Of a DNA stretch of 64,000 bases, positions 52,680 to 60,186 are shown piece after piece. Position numbers and translations under genes: made by a program. The notes beneath the pieces were generated by a model, which was given only the letters and a program-made list of their open reading frames with translations, searched no databases and was not told the origin of the DNA. The stretch spans positions 15,927-79,926 of the forward strand of contig DATBAW010000511.1 of assembly GCA_036271335.1 (NCBI GenBank). Direction: 5' to 3'. This DNA is from DATARR01 sp036271335. Lineage in GTDB: Bacteria > Acidobacteriota > Thermoanaerobaculia > Multivoradales > UBA5704. The stretch's first letter is position 1. Each line of letters begins with the position of its first letter.

Positions 52680-52760
52680 CCCGCGAGGCAGACGCAGGCG
52701 CGGAAAATCCCGGAGATCTTCCGGTGGAAGGGCGAGAGGGCTCAGACAGGAGTCTCTGAT

Positions 52761-53279
52761 CTAGTAAAGGCCGAGCTCGCCGGCGCTTCGCCGGGCCGCG
52801 GCCAGGAGCTGCGACGAATCCTTCCCGGACCGTAACCAAGCCGCCGGCGTCTCATCCTCCAGGAGGTCCTGAGGGCTGGCGAACCAGGAGGCGATCGTAT
52901 AGGGGGTCTCGACGATTCCCTCGAAGACCTCGAGGACCTTCGCGATCTCAGAGTAAGGACGGCCGCTCGGACTGAATTGAAACGCCGGATAGAGCTTCCG
53001 TCCGCCGGAGCCGTCGAGGGCGAGCAGGCGGCCTCTCTTCGCGAGATCGCTGACCGCCTGCCGGGTCGTCACCTTGAGGATCGTCTGGACCTGCTCGACG
53101 TCATACAACGGACCCAGAATCTGGCCCCAGGTCATTTCGGAGACAGCCAACAGGGCGGCCCGTCTTCCCAAGGCTTCCGGATTCTGGATCTCGGGAGCGT
53201 CATCGGGAAGGTCTTCCCAGGCTTCCTCAAGGGCTTCCTCGAAGGCCTTGGCGGCCGCTGCGGCTGTGGCGCGTGTCAT
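52761..53279 (-). CDS. Xre/MbcA/ParS-type antitoxin (DUF2384)
   Basis: A 172-residue protein with an N-terminal helical/DNA-binding part (EALGRRAALLAVSEMTWGQI ... TTRQAVSDLAKRGRLLAL) and a C-terminal toxin-binding domain (EIAKVLEVFEGIVETPYTIA, SWFASPQDLLEDETPAAWLR, SGKDSSQLLAAARR), which resembles the DUF2384 fold that blocks RES toxins. No ribosome binding site lies before ATG 53279; TAAGTT ends 6 nt upstream. Its stop TAG is in the same frame as the toxin. Confidence 0.85.
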   Translation of the reverse strand: MTRATAAAAAKAFEEALEEAWEDLPDDAPEIQNPEALGRRAALLAVSEMTWGQILGPLYDVEQVQTILKVTTRQAVSDLAKRGRLLALDGSGGRKLYPAFQFSPSGRPYSEIAKVLEVFEGIVETPYTIASWFASPQDLLEDETPAAWLRSGKDSSQLLAAARRSAGELGLY

Positions 53280-53285
53280 GGGAAG

Positions 53286-53324
53286 AACTTAGCCCGTCAA
53301 GTGCGTCAAGTCAAGAGCGTCAAG
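53286..53324 (-). promoter_or_regulatory. Promoter and repeated TTGACG operator of the RES/Xre pair
   Basis: On the minus strand: TTGACT (53314-53309), 17-bp spacer, TAAGTT (53291-53286), 6 nt before the antitoxin ATG. The -35 overlaps a set of direct repeats CTTGACG (plus-strand CGTCAAG at 53295-53301, 53304-53310 and 53318-53324). They are the likely autoregulatory operator of the antitoxin. Confidence 0.75.
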
Positions 53325-53327
53325 CGC

Positions 53328-53356
53328 TTGTTCCCCTGCGTGGGAACCGGTATTGT
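53328..53356 (+). promoter_or_regulatory. Promoter of the M14 peptidase gene
   Basis: TTGTTC (53328-53333), 17-bp spacer and TATTGT (53351-53356), about 24 bp before the GTG start. It is back-to-back with the RES/Xre promoter. Confidence 0.6.
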
Positions 53357-53379
53357 AGCCCTCCTTCCAAGGAGATCCC

Positions 53380-56280
53380 GTGAACGCCCGTCCCCTCCCG
53401 CTTCTGCTCCTCGCTCTCTGTTGCGCCTCCGGCCTCGCGCAGGCCCAGACTCCGGCTCCGACCCCAGTCGCCGCCGCGCCCGTCGCCATGGGCGCCTGGG
53501 CTCCCGACCGTCCCGAGCCGGGGAGCGTCGAGAAGATCAAGGCGTTCACGACCGCCCCGGAGTACCTGCCGGAGTCGGTCGCCTACGTGCCGGAATCGGA
53601 CACGGTCCCGTCGCCGACCAAGGGGCTCGGGCATCTCGTGGGGGCCCCGGACGAGCTGTCTCGGGTAAAGGACGTGCATGGCTACTTCCGCCAGCTGGCC
53701 CAGGCCAGCGATCGCGTCAAGGTGCAGGTGATCGGCACCAGCGAGGAGGGGCGCGAGATGATCGTCGCCCTGATCTCCGACCCCGAGAACCTGGCGGCGC
53801 TCGACCATTACAAGGACGTCACCGCCCGCCTCGCCGATCCCCGCCGCACCCTGCGCGACGACGCCCACCGGCTCGCCGCCGAGGGAAAGGTCTTCTACTG
53901 GTTCACCGGCGGCCTGCACTCGACCGAGACCGGCAGCCCCGAGATGCTGATGGAGCTCGCTTACCGGCTGGCGGTGTCGGAGACGCCCGAGATCCAGACG
54001 ATCCGCAAGAACGCCATCGTGATGATCACTCCGGTCACCGAGCCGGACGGCCGCGACCGCCAAGTCGACTGGTACTACCGCCACCTGCGCGGCCGCAAGG
54101 GGCCGCTCGAGGACTTCGAGGAGATCGTCTCGCCGCCGTACTGGGGCCACTATGCCTTCCACGACAACAACCGCGACAACCTGCAGGGCACCCAGGCGCT
54201 CACCCTCGCCGTCGACGCCACCTTCTTCGACTTCCATCCGCAGGTGATGCACGACCTCCACGAGTCGATCCCCCTGCTCTACATCATGACCGGCTATGGC
54301 CCCTACAACCGGGCGATCGATCCGGTGACGGTGGACGAATGGACGCAGCTCGCCTATCACGAGGCGGGGTCGCTCAACGCTCAGGGGCTGCCGGGCGTCT
54401 GGACCTGGGGCTTCTGGGACGGCTGGTGGCCGGGCTATCTGAACTCGGTCGCCAACGAGCACCATTCGGTGGGGCGCTTCTACGAGACCTTCGGCAACGG
54501 CTCGGCCGGCACCTTCGACCGCGACCTCGGCGACGAGAAGTTCACCGGCAGCAAGGCGACCGACCTCACCTGGTACCGGCCGATCCCGCCGAAGAAGAAG
54601 ATCCGCTGGTCGCTGCGCGACAACACCAACTACATGGAGGCGGGCGCGCTGGCGGCGCTGGAGTACGCGTCCCTCCATCGCCAGGAGCTGCTGGAGAACT
54701 TCTGGAGCAAGGGGAACCGCGCGCTGGCCAAGGGGAGGACGGAAGCTCCCTACGCTTGGCTGTTCGGACCGGAGCAGCGCGATCCCGCCCGCCTCGCCTA
54801 TCTGGTGAACCAGCTGCGCAAGCAGCGGATCGAGGTCCACCGTCTCGCCGCCGAGACCAAGGTCGGCGCCAAGAGCTGGCCGGCGGGCTCCTACGTGGTG
54901 CGGATGGACCAGCCCTACCGCAATCTCGCCGTCAATCTCCTCGAGGAGCAGAAGTTCCCGGCCGACGAGCCGAACCGCCCCTACGACGACGTGGCCTGGA
55001 CTTGGCCCCTCCTCTACGGCGTCGCCGGCGAGTCGGTGGCCGACAAGAAGATCCTCGACGCCGCCATGGAGCCGGTGACGGCCGACGTCGCGGCCACCGG
55101 GACGGTCGCCGGCGCGGGCGAGATCTTCCTGCTGCGCGACAGCGGCCAGACGGCGCTGCTCGCGGCGCGGGTGATGCTGGGGACGAACCAGGTGGACGCC
55201 GCCGAGGTGGCGTTCACGGCCGGCGGCGTCACCTATCCGCCGGGGAGCTGGATCGTGCAGGCGCCGCGCGAGGCGATCGAGGACGTCGCCCACCGCACCG
55301 GACTGTCGTTCACCGCGGTGGCCGCGGCTCCCGACGTCCACCGCCACCTCGTCGACCTGCCCCGTCTGGCGGTGCTCCACAACTGGATCTACACGCAGGA
55401 CGCCGGCTGGACCCGCTACGCCTTCGACCAGGCCAAGGTTCCCTACACGCTGATCAACGACGACGATCTCAAGCGCGGCAACCTCGCCGAGCGCTTCGAC
55501 GTCATCCTCTATCCCGCGACCTATGGCGGTTTCAGCGATCTGGTGCACGGCATCGATCCCAAGTTCGGTCCGCTGGCCTACACCTCGACGCCGGAGTTCC
55601 CCAGCCTCGGCATCCCCGACACCTCGGAGGACATCACCGGCGGCATGGGCTTCGAGGGGCTGCTCAACCTCGACCGTTTCGTGCGCGGCGGCGGCGTGCT
55701 GATCACCCTCGGCGGCGCCGGCGCGCTGCCGGTCGAAGGGGGGATCGTGCGCAACGCCTTCCCGGCCTCGGGGAGCATCAACACGCCGGGCTCGGTGCTG
55801 CGCGCCAAGGTGGTGCGGCCGGAGCATCCGCTGGTCTACGGCTACGAGGAGCTGACCACCGCCTTTCGCGGCAACGGCCCGCTGTTCGACGTGCCGAAGT
55901 CGGAGCGGTCGCGGGTCGTCCTGCAGTTCGGCACCAAAAAGCCGGACGCCGACGACGAGGAAAAGGAAGATAAAGACAAGAAGGACGACAAGAAGAGCGC
56001 CGGTGGCCTGGAGGTGGAGGATCTCGACGCGCCGGCCGCCGCGGCGCCCGCCAAGCCGAAGCCCGAGAAGCCGGAAAAGAAAGAGGACACCCGCCTCGTG
56101 CTCTCCGGTCTCGCCCGCGGCGCGGACGACATCGACGGCAAGCCGGCGATCCTCGACCTGCCGACGGGAAAAGGGCGGGTGATCCTGTTCGCCTTCGATC
56201 CGCTCCACCGCTATCTCAACATCGCGGATTTCCGCTTCGTCTACAACGCCCTGTTGAACTGGAACGACCTCCCGAAGTGA
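53380..56280 (+). CDS. Secreted M14-family zinc carboxypeptidase-like protein
   Basis: A 966-residue exported protein with signal peptide (RPLPLLLLALCCASGLAQAQ). The peptidase M14 domain (~90-400) has the zinc motif HSTE (His180, Glu183), DGRDRQVDWYYR with the substrate-binding Arg/Asn region (HDNNRDN), and a third zinc His candidate in FHPQVMHDLHES (~286-295). A long C-terminal part (~430-960) is not catalytic; it includes GAT1-like folds (VDLPRLAVLHNWIYTQDAGW) and a charged Lys/Asp/Glu linker (~855-890). Acidobacterial and Bacteroidetes M14 proteins of this length act on peptides in the periplasm. The GTG start is supported by AAGGAG. Confidence 0.92.
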   Translation: MNARPLPLLLLALCCASGLAQAQTPAPTPVAAAPVAMGAWAPDRPEPGSVEKIKAFTTAPEYLPESVAYVPESDTVPSPTKGLGHLVGAPDELSRVKDVHGYFRQLAQASDRVKVQVIGTSEEGREMIVALISDPENLAALDHYKDVTARLADPRRTLRDDAHRLAAEGKVFYWFTGGLHSTETGSPEMLMELAYRLAVSETPEIQTIRKNAIVMITPVTEPDGRDRQVDWYYRHLRGRKGPLEDFEEIVSPPYWGHYAFHDNNRDNLQGTQALTLAVDATFFDFHPQVMHDLHESIPLLYIMTGYGPYNRAIDPVTVDEWTQLAYHEAGSLNAQGLPGVWTWGFWDGWWPGYLNSVANEHHSVGRFYETFGNGSAGTFDRDLGDEKFTGSKATDLTWYRPIPPKKKIRWSLRDNTNYMEAGALAALEYASLHRQELLENFWSKGNRALAKGRTEAPYAWLFGPEQRDPARLAYLVNQLRKQRIEVHRLAAETKVGAKSWPAGSYVVRMDQPYRNLAVNLLEEQKFPADEPNRPYDDVAWTWPLLYGVAGESVADKKILDAAMEPVTADVAATGTVAGAGEIFLLRDSGQTALLAARVMLGTNQVDAAEVAFTAGGVTYPPGSWIVQAPREAIEDVAHRTGLSFTAVAAAPDVHRHLVDLPRLAVLHNWIYTQDAGWTRYAFDQAKVPYTLINDDDLKRGNLAERFDVILYPATYGGFSDLVHGIDPKFGPLAYTSTPEFPSLGIPDTSEDITGGMGFEGLLNLDRFVRGGGVLITLGGAGALPVEGGIVRNAFPASGSINTPGSVLRAKVVRPEHPLVYGYEELTTAFRGNGPLFDVPKSERSRVVLQFGTKKPDADDEEKEDKDKKDDKKSAGGLEVEDLDAPAAAAPAKPKPEKPEKKEDTRLVLSGLARGADDIDGKPAILDLPTGKGRVILFAFDPLHRYLNIADFRFVYNALLNWNDLPK

Positions 56281-57989
56281 GCGACCCCGCGGAGCTCGTC
56301 GACCCGGCGGTTCCCAGCGAGCCGCCGCGGCCGCCGGAGAAGCGCCCCCGCTCGCGGGCGGGAGCGGCGAGCGTCTTCGCCGGCATCGTGCTCAGCCGCA
56401 TGATGGGGTTCGTGCGCGAGGGGGCGTTCGCCCGCTATTTCGGCGTGGGCCCCCATCAGGACGCGCTGACCGCCGCCATGCGGGTCCCCAACGTCCTCCA
56501 GAACCTGCTGGGCGAGGGCGCTCTGTCGGCCTCGTTCATTCCGATCTACAGCGGGCTGCTGGAGGAGGGGAGGGACGAGGAGGCGGGGCGCTTCGCCGGC
56601 GCCATCTTCGGGTTGATGATGGCGGCGGCGGCCACCTTCGCCCTGCTCGGTATCCTGCTGGCGAAACCGATCGTCGTCCTGCTCGCGCCGGGGTTCCTGC
56701 GCGACGCGGCGGCGGTGGCGGCGGGACATCTGGCGGTGGACCGTTTCGCCCTCGCGGTGACCGGCATCCGCATCCTCTTCCCGATGACCGGCGTGCTGGT
56801 GCTGTCGGTCTGGGCTCTGGCGATCCTCAACAGCAACCGGCGGTTCTTCCTGCCTTACTTCGCGCCGGTGCTCTGGAACTCGGCGATCATCGCGGCGCTG
56901 GTGATCGCCGGCTACCACCTTGCCGGCGCGCAGGGTGCCGCCAAGCAAATCCAGCTGTTCGAAGCGGCCTGCTGGGGCGCCTTCGCCGGGGGCGTGCTGC
57001 AGTTCGCCGTCCAGCTCCCTCTGGTCCTGAGCATCCTGCGCGGCTTCCGGCCGTCGCTCTCGCTGAGCGTGCCGGGGGTGCGCGAGGCGCTCAAGGCGTG
57101 GTGGCCAGCGGTGGCGGGCCGCGGCGTCGTGCAGCTCGCCGGCTATCTCGACCTCTTCCTCGCCACCTCGCTCGCCACCGGCGCGGCGTCGGCGGACCGC
57201 TTCGCGCAGATGTTCTACCTGCTGCCGATCAGCCTCTTCGGCATCTCGGTGGCGGCCTCGGAGCTGCCGGAGATGTCGCGCCTGCGCGGCGCGGGGGCGG
57301 CTCCGGCGCTGCTGGCGCGGGTTCGCCGCGCGCTCTCCTACGTCGCCTTCCTGAACATCCCCACGGTGATCGGCTATCTCGCTTTCGGCTTCCTGGTGGT
57401 CGGCTTCTATCGCCGGGGGAGCTTCGGCGTGGCGGACAACTGGCTGGTCTACCTGGTGCTCTGCGGCTACTCGACGGGCATCCTCGCCACCACCACCTCG
57501 CGGCTGCTCCAGAACACCTTCTACGCGCTGGGCGACACCCGGTCACCGGCCCGCATCGCGGCGATCCGGGTGGGGACCTCGGTGCTGGTGGCGCTCCCCC
57601 TGATGTTCTTCCTCGACCGCTTCCGGCTCGATTCCCTGGTCGGTCCGTTGCCGGGGCAGACGCTCTATCTCGGCTCGATCGGCCTCGCCCTCGCCTCCGG
57701 CTTCGGCGCCTGGATGGAGCTCTACCAGCTCCGCCGGGCTCTCCGCCGGCGCCTGCCGGAGTTCGAGCTCCCCTGGCGCGAGGATGGCCGGATGATCCTG
57801 CTGGCGCTCGCCGCGACGCTGCCGGCGGCGCTCGTCTGGTGGCTGCTGCCGCCGCTGCGGCCGATCTTCAAGGCCGTCGTGGTGTTGGGAATCTACGGGA
57901 TGTCGTACCTGCTGCTGGCGAAGCTCGCTCACCTGGAAGAGGTGGAGTCGCTGCTGGCGGGCGTGCAGCGGCGTTTGAAGCGGTCGTAA
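56277..57989 (+). CDS. murJ: Lipid II flippase MurJ
   Basis: A 570-residue MOP-superfamily flippase with ~14 helices: GAASVFAGIVLSRMMGFVRE at the first helix (with the conserved R of the cavity), DALTAAMRVPNVLQNLLGEG, ALSASFIPIYS, and the helix-7/8 region with LPISLFGISVAASELPEMSR. It moves lipid-linked peptidoglycan precursors across the inner membrane. The GTG start overlaps the peptidase stop as GTGA, so they are translationally coupled. A 21-bp repeat array begins at the base after the stop codon. Confidence 0.94.
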   Translation: MSDPAELVDPAVPSEPPRPPEKRPRSRAGAASVFAGIVLSRMMGFVREGAFARYFGVGPHQDALTAAMRVPNVLQNLLGEGALSASFIPIYSGLLEEGRDEEAGRFAGAIFGLMMAAAATFALLGILLAKPIVVLLAPGFLRDAAAVAAGHLAVDRFALAVTGIRILFPMTGVLVLSVWALAILNSNRRFFLPYFAPVLWNSAIIAALVIAGYHLAGAQGAAKQIQLFEAACWGAFAGGVLQFAVQLPLVLSILRGFRPSLSLSVPGVREALKAWWPAVAGRGVVQLAGYLDLFLATSLATGAASADRFAQMFYLLPISLFGISVAASELPEMSRLRGAGAAPALLARVRRALSYVAFLNIPTVIGYLAFGFLVVGFYRRGSFGVADNWLVYLVLCGYSTGILATTTSRLLQNTFYALGDTRSPARIAAIRVGTSVLVALPLMFFLDRFRLDSLVGPLPGQTLYLGSIGLALASGFGAWMELYQLRRALRRRLPEFELPWREDGRMILLALAATLPAALVWWLLPPLRPIFKAVVVLGIYGMSYLLLAKLAHLEEVESLLAGVQRRLKRS

Positions 57990-58283
57990 TGTGCCGCATA
58001 TGCGTCTCAGTGCTCCGCGAATAGAGACGATTGGGTAGCTGCGTGGGAGTTTTATGCCGCGTATGACTCTTGGTGCGCTGTGGAAATCTCGGCGGGCTCT
58101 GCAACTTTAGATCATACAGAGGGGTTGGCGATGCATGGTGCTGCGTATAGAGTGAATTACGCTCCCAATTTCGACGAACGATCCGCTTATTTTTCTGTTC
58201 ATGCCGCGAATTTAGTGAATTGCGCCGCGTATAAGATCTGATGCGCCACCTGTGAGCTCGAATATGCGGAGCCCAGGACGGAA
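57990..58283 (+). repeat. Array 2: fourteen degenerate 21-bp tandem units
   Basis: From the base after the murJ stop, 294 bp divide exactly into fourteen 21-bp units. Column 4 is G in 11/14, column 5 C in 12/14, column 6 a pyrimidine in 11/14, column 7 G in 12/14, column 8 C in 11/14, column 11 A in 9/14 and column 12 T in 10/14 (core GCYGCGWAT, seen as GCCGCGTAT, GCCGCGAAT, GCTGCGTAT). Columns 13-21 vary. The base composition (about half A+T) is far below the 70% GC of the genes around it. It is a sense-strand 3' region of murJ. No two units are alike. Confidence 0.8.
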
Positions 58284-58407
58284 CAGGCGGCGTCAATTCT
58301 CTCAGGAGCGTTCCCGTCGCCTTCCATAGGACATGAAAAAAGATTGTGACCGGCGCGCCCCGGGTCGGATATCCTGGAGGCGTCAACCGGAGGAAAGGGG
58401 AGATTCG
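58284..58407. other. Short intergenic stretch between array 2 and the DUF1304 gene
   Basis: Holds nothing recognised apart from GGAGGAAAGGGGAG, which provides the DUF1304 ribosome binding site. Together with array 2 it forms the longest gene-free interval of the window (418 bp). Confidence 0.4.
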
Positions 58408-58770
58408 ATGGAGATCGCCGCCGATGTCGCCGTCTGCCTGGTCGCCCTCCTGCACGTCTACTTCATGGTGCTGGAGATGTTCCTCTGGAAGCATCCCCAT
58501 GGCCGCCGGGCCTTCGGCATGACCGCCGAACGCGCGGAGATGACCGCCTCCCTGGCCGCCAACCAGGGGCTCTACAACGGCTTCCTGGCGGCGGGGCTGT
58601 TCTGGGGGCTCAGCCAGGGGGCGGCGGGCTTCCCGATCAAGGTCTTCTTCCTGCTCTGCCTGATCATCGCCGGCATCTTCGGCGCCGCGACGGCCCACCG
58701 CAGGATCCTCTTCGTCCAGGCCTTTCCCGCGCTGATCGCGCTCGCGCTGGTCTGGCTGGCACGGGGTTGA
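58408..58770 (+). CDS. DUF1304 membrane protein
   Basis: A 120-residue protein with four hydrophobic segments and DUF1304 motifs: VAVCLVALLHVYFMVLEMFL, NQGLYNGFLAAGLFWGL and CLIIAGIFGAATAHRRILF. DUF1304 members are small inner-membrane proteins of unknown function. ATG 58408 is 7 nt after AAAGGGGAG. Confidence 0.92.
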   Translation: MEIAADVAVCLVALLHVYFMVLEMFLWKHPHGRRAFGMTAERAEMTASLAANQGLYNGFLAAGLFWGLSQGAAGFPIKVFFLLCLIIAGIFGAATAHRRILFVQAFPALIALALVWLARG

Positions 58771-58777
58771 GACCGCC

Positions 58778-59440
58778 ATGCGCCGCCTGCCGTTGATCCT
58801 GCTGCCGCTGCTCGCCGCCTGCGCGGCCGCGCCGCCACCCGCCCGGCCGGCCCCTCGCCCGGCGCGCGCCGCGGAGCGCCCGCAGCGCCCCGTCGAGTCC
58901 GACGAATACACCCTCTACGAGCTGCTCGGCCCGGATTCGGCCTCGTTCCACATCCTCTATGAGGTCACCGCGATCGATTCCGGCGCGACGTCGTTCTTCA
59001 ACCCGATCCGCAAGGGGAGCACGGCGAGCGGCGAGTCGGTGCGCGACCAGGCGACCTCCAAGCCGCTCCAGTTCGAGCAGGTGAGCGGCGAGGAAGCCCG
59101 GCGCAACGGCCTCGACGACGCCGACCTGTCCATGAGCTACATCCGCATCCACCTGCCGCATCCGGTCCCCGCGGACGGCGGCGGCATCCGGCTGCTGATC
59201 GAGAAGACCTACCAGGACCCGAAGAGCTATCTTCATCCGCGGCCCGACCGCATCACCTTCACCCGCACGCTCGGCATCCGCCGCAACGCCATCGTGCTCC
59301 CCGCCGGCTGGGAGGTGATCGGCTGCAACGTGCCCGCCCAGGTCCTCACCCAGCCGGACGGCCGCCTGCGCGTCAGCCTGATCCATACCGGGCCGGACGC
59401 GCTGCCGGTGACGATCGAGGCGCGGAGGCTGACGAAATGA
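58778..59440 (+). CDS. Putative lipoprotein (paralogue 1)
   Basis: A 220-residue protein with a lipoprotein signal (LILLPLLAACAAAP, Cys ~15), a Pro/Arg-rich linker, and a beta-rich domain (~40-220) that shares its layout with the next gene: YELLGPDSASFHILYEV, EKTYQDPKSYLHPRPDRITF, RNAIVLPAGWEVIGC and a final VSLIHTGPDALPVTIEARR. No family name known. It may be cell-envelope located and overlaps the next gene as ATGA. Confidence 0.8.
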   Translation: MRRLPLILLPLLAACAAAPPPARPAPRPARAAERPQRPVESDEYTLYELLGPDSASFHILYEVTAIDSGATSFFNPIRKGSTASGESVRDQATSKPLQFEQVSGEEARRNGLDDADLSMSYIRIHLPHPVPADGGGIRLLIEKTYQDPKSYLHPRPDRITFTRTLGIRRNAIVLPAGWEVIGCNVPAQVLTQPDGRLRVSLIHTGPDALPVTIEARRLTK

Positions 59441-60105
59441 AGCGATTTCCCTGGGCTCTCACTCTGTTCCTCTGCGCGCTGCCGGCCGTCGCGCAGCGCG
59501 GACCCGCGGACGACGAGCGCCTGTCCGAGCGGGCGCACCAGGACCGGACCATCGTCTATTTCCTGCAACCGCCCGAGACCCACGCCTTCGATCTCTACCA
59601 CGACTACACGGAGTCGCACCCCGGGATCGACCGCTATCTCAACGTCGTGCGCACAGGGAGCGCCGCCTCGAAGCCGTCGGCGCGCATCCTCGACACCGGC
59701 GAGACGCTGCGGGTAGAGACCGCGAAGGGGGACGATCTGATCAAAGCCGGCCTCGAACAGGGAGAGGAGGGCGAGGTGCCGCCCGGTTCGGAGGTGGTGG
59801 TCATCCATTTCCCCGCGGTGCCGCCGGGGGGCTCGGCGCGCCTGCGGATCTCGGAGACCTACACCGATCCCAAGAGCTACCGCCTGGACGGCGACGAGCT
59901 GGTCTTCGACCGCACCTTCGGCCGCCCGCGCGACGCGGTGGTCCTGCCGGCCGGCTGGTATCTGACCGCCAGCTCGATCCCCGGCACGGTGACCGAGACC
60001 TCCGACGGCCGCATCCGCCTCGACTTCGTCAACCCGCGCAACGACGAGATCGCCGTGCTGATCAAGGCCAAACGGCGTCCGGCCGGACCTGACAGCAAGC
60101 CCTGA
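59437..60105 (+). CDS. Putative secreted protein (paralogue 2)
   Basis: A 222-residue exported protein with a Sec signal (FPWALTLFLCALPAVAQ) and the same domain as its neighbour: YFLQPPETHAFDLYHDYTES, SETYTDPKSYRLDGDELVFD, RDAVVLPAGWYLTASSIPGT, DGRIRLDFVNPRNDEIAVLI. It lacks the lipid anchor. The two are tandem duplicates that kept the (E)xTYxDPKSY and AVVLPAGW motifs, and are translationally coupled through ATGA, so they may form a complex. Confidence 0.8.
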   Translation: MKRFPWALTLFLCALPAVAQRGPADDERLSERAHQDRTIVYFLQPPETHAFDLYHDYTESHPGIDRYLNVVRTGSAASKPSARILDTGETLRVETAKGDDLIKAGLEQGEEGEVPPGSEVVVIHFPAVPPGGSARLRISETYTDPKSYRLDGDELVFDRTFGRPRDAVVLPAGWYLTASSIPGTVTETSDGRIRLDFVNPRNDEIAVLIKAKRRPAGPDSKP

Positions 60106-60133
60106 CGGAATTCGCCCGCCGAAAGTCGCCTTT

Positions 60134-60173
60134 CCAGGATGGCAGTGGGAAGCACGTCCCGCCGCCATCCTGG
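60134..60173. promoter_or_regulatory. Leader inverted repeat ahead of the Asp-box gene
   Basis: CCAGGATGGC (60134-60143) and GCCATCCTGG (60164-60173) form a perfect 10-bp stem; the 20-nt loop contains a second, weaker stem (GTGGGA / TCCCGC). It ends 13 nt before the GTG start and next to the GGGAG ribosome binding site. It lacks a T-run, so it may regulate translation rather than terminate transcription. Confidence 0.55.
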
Positions 60174-60186
60174 ATGGGAGACACCC

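Noticed and set aside
53320..56208. 962-residue minus-strand open frame
   Set aside because: Antisense to the M14 peptidase; no recognisable motif.
57990..58283. CRISPR array
   Set aside because: Units are only 21 bp, contiguous and degenerate; there are no identical repeats, unique spacers or cas genes.
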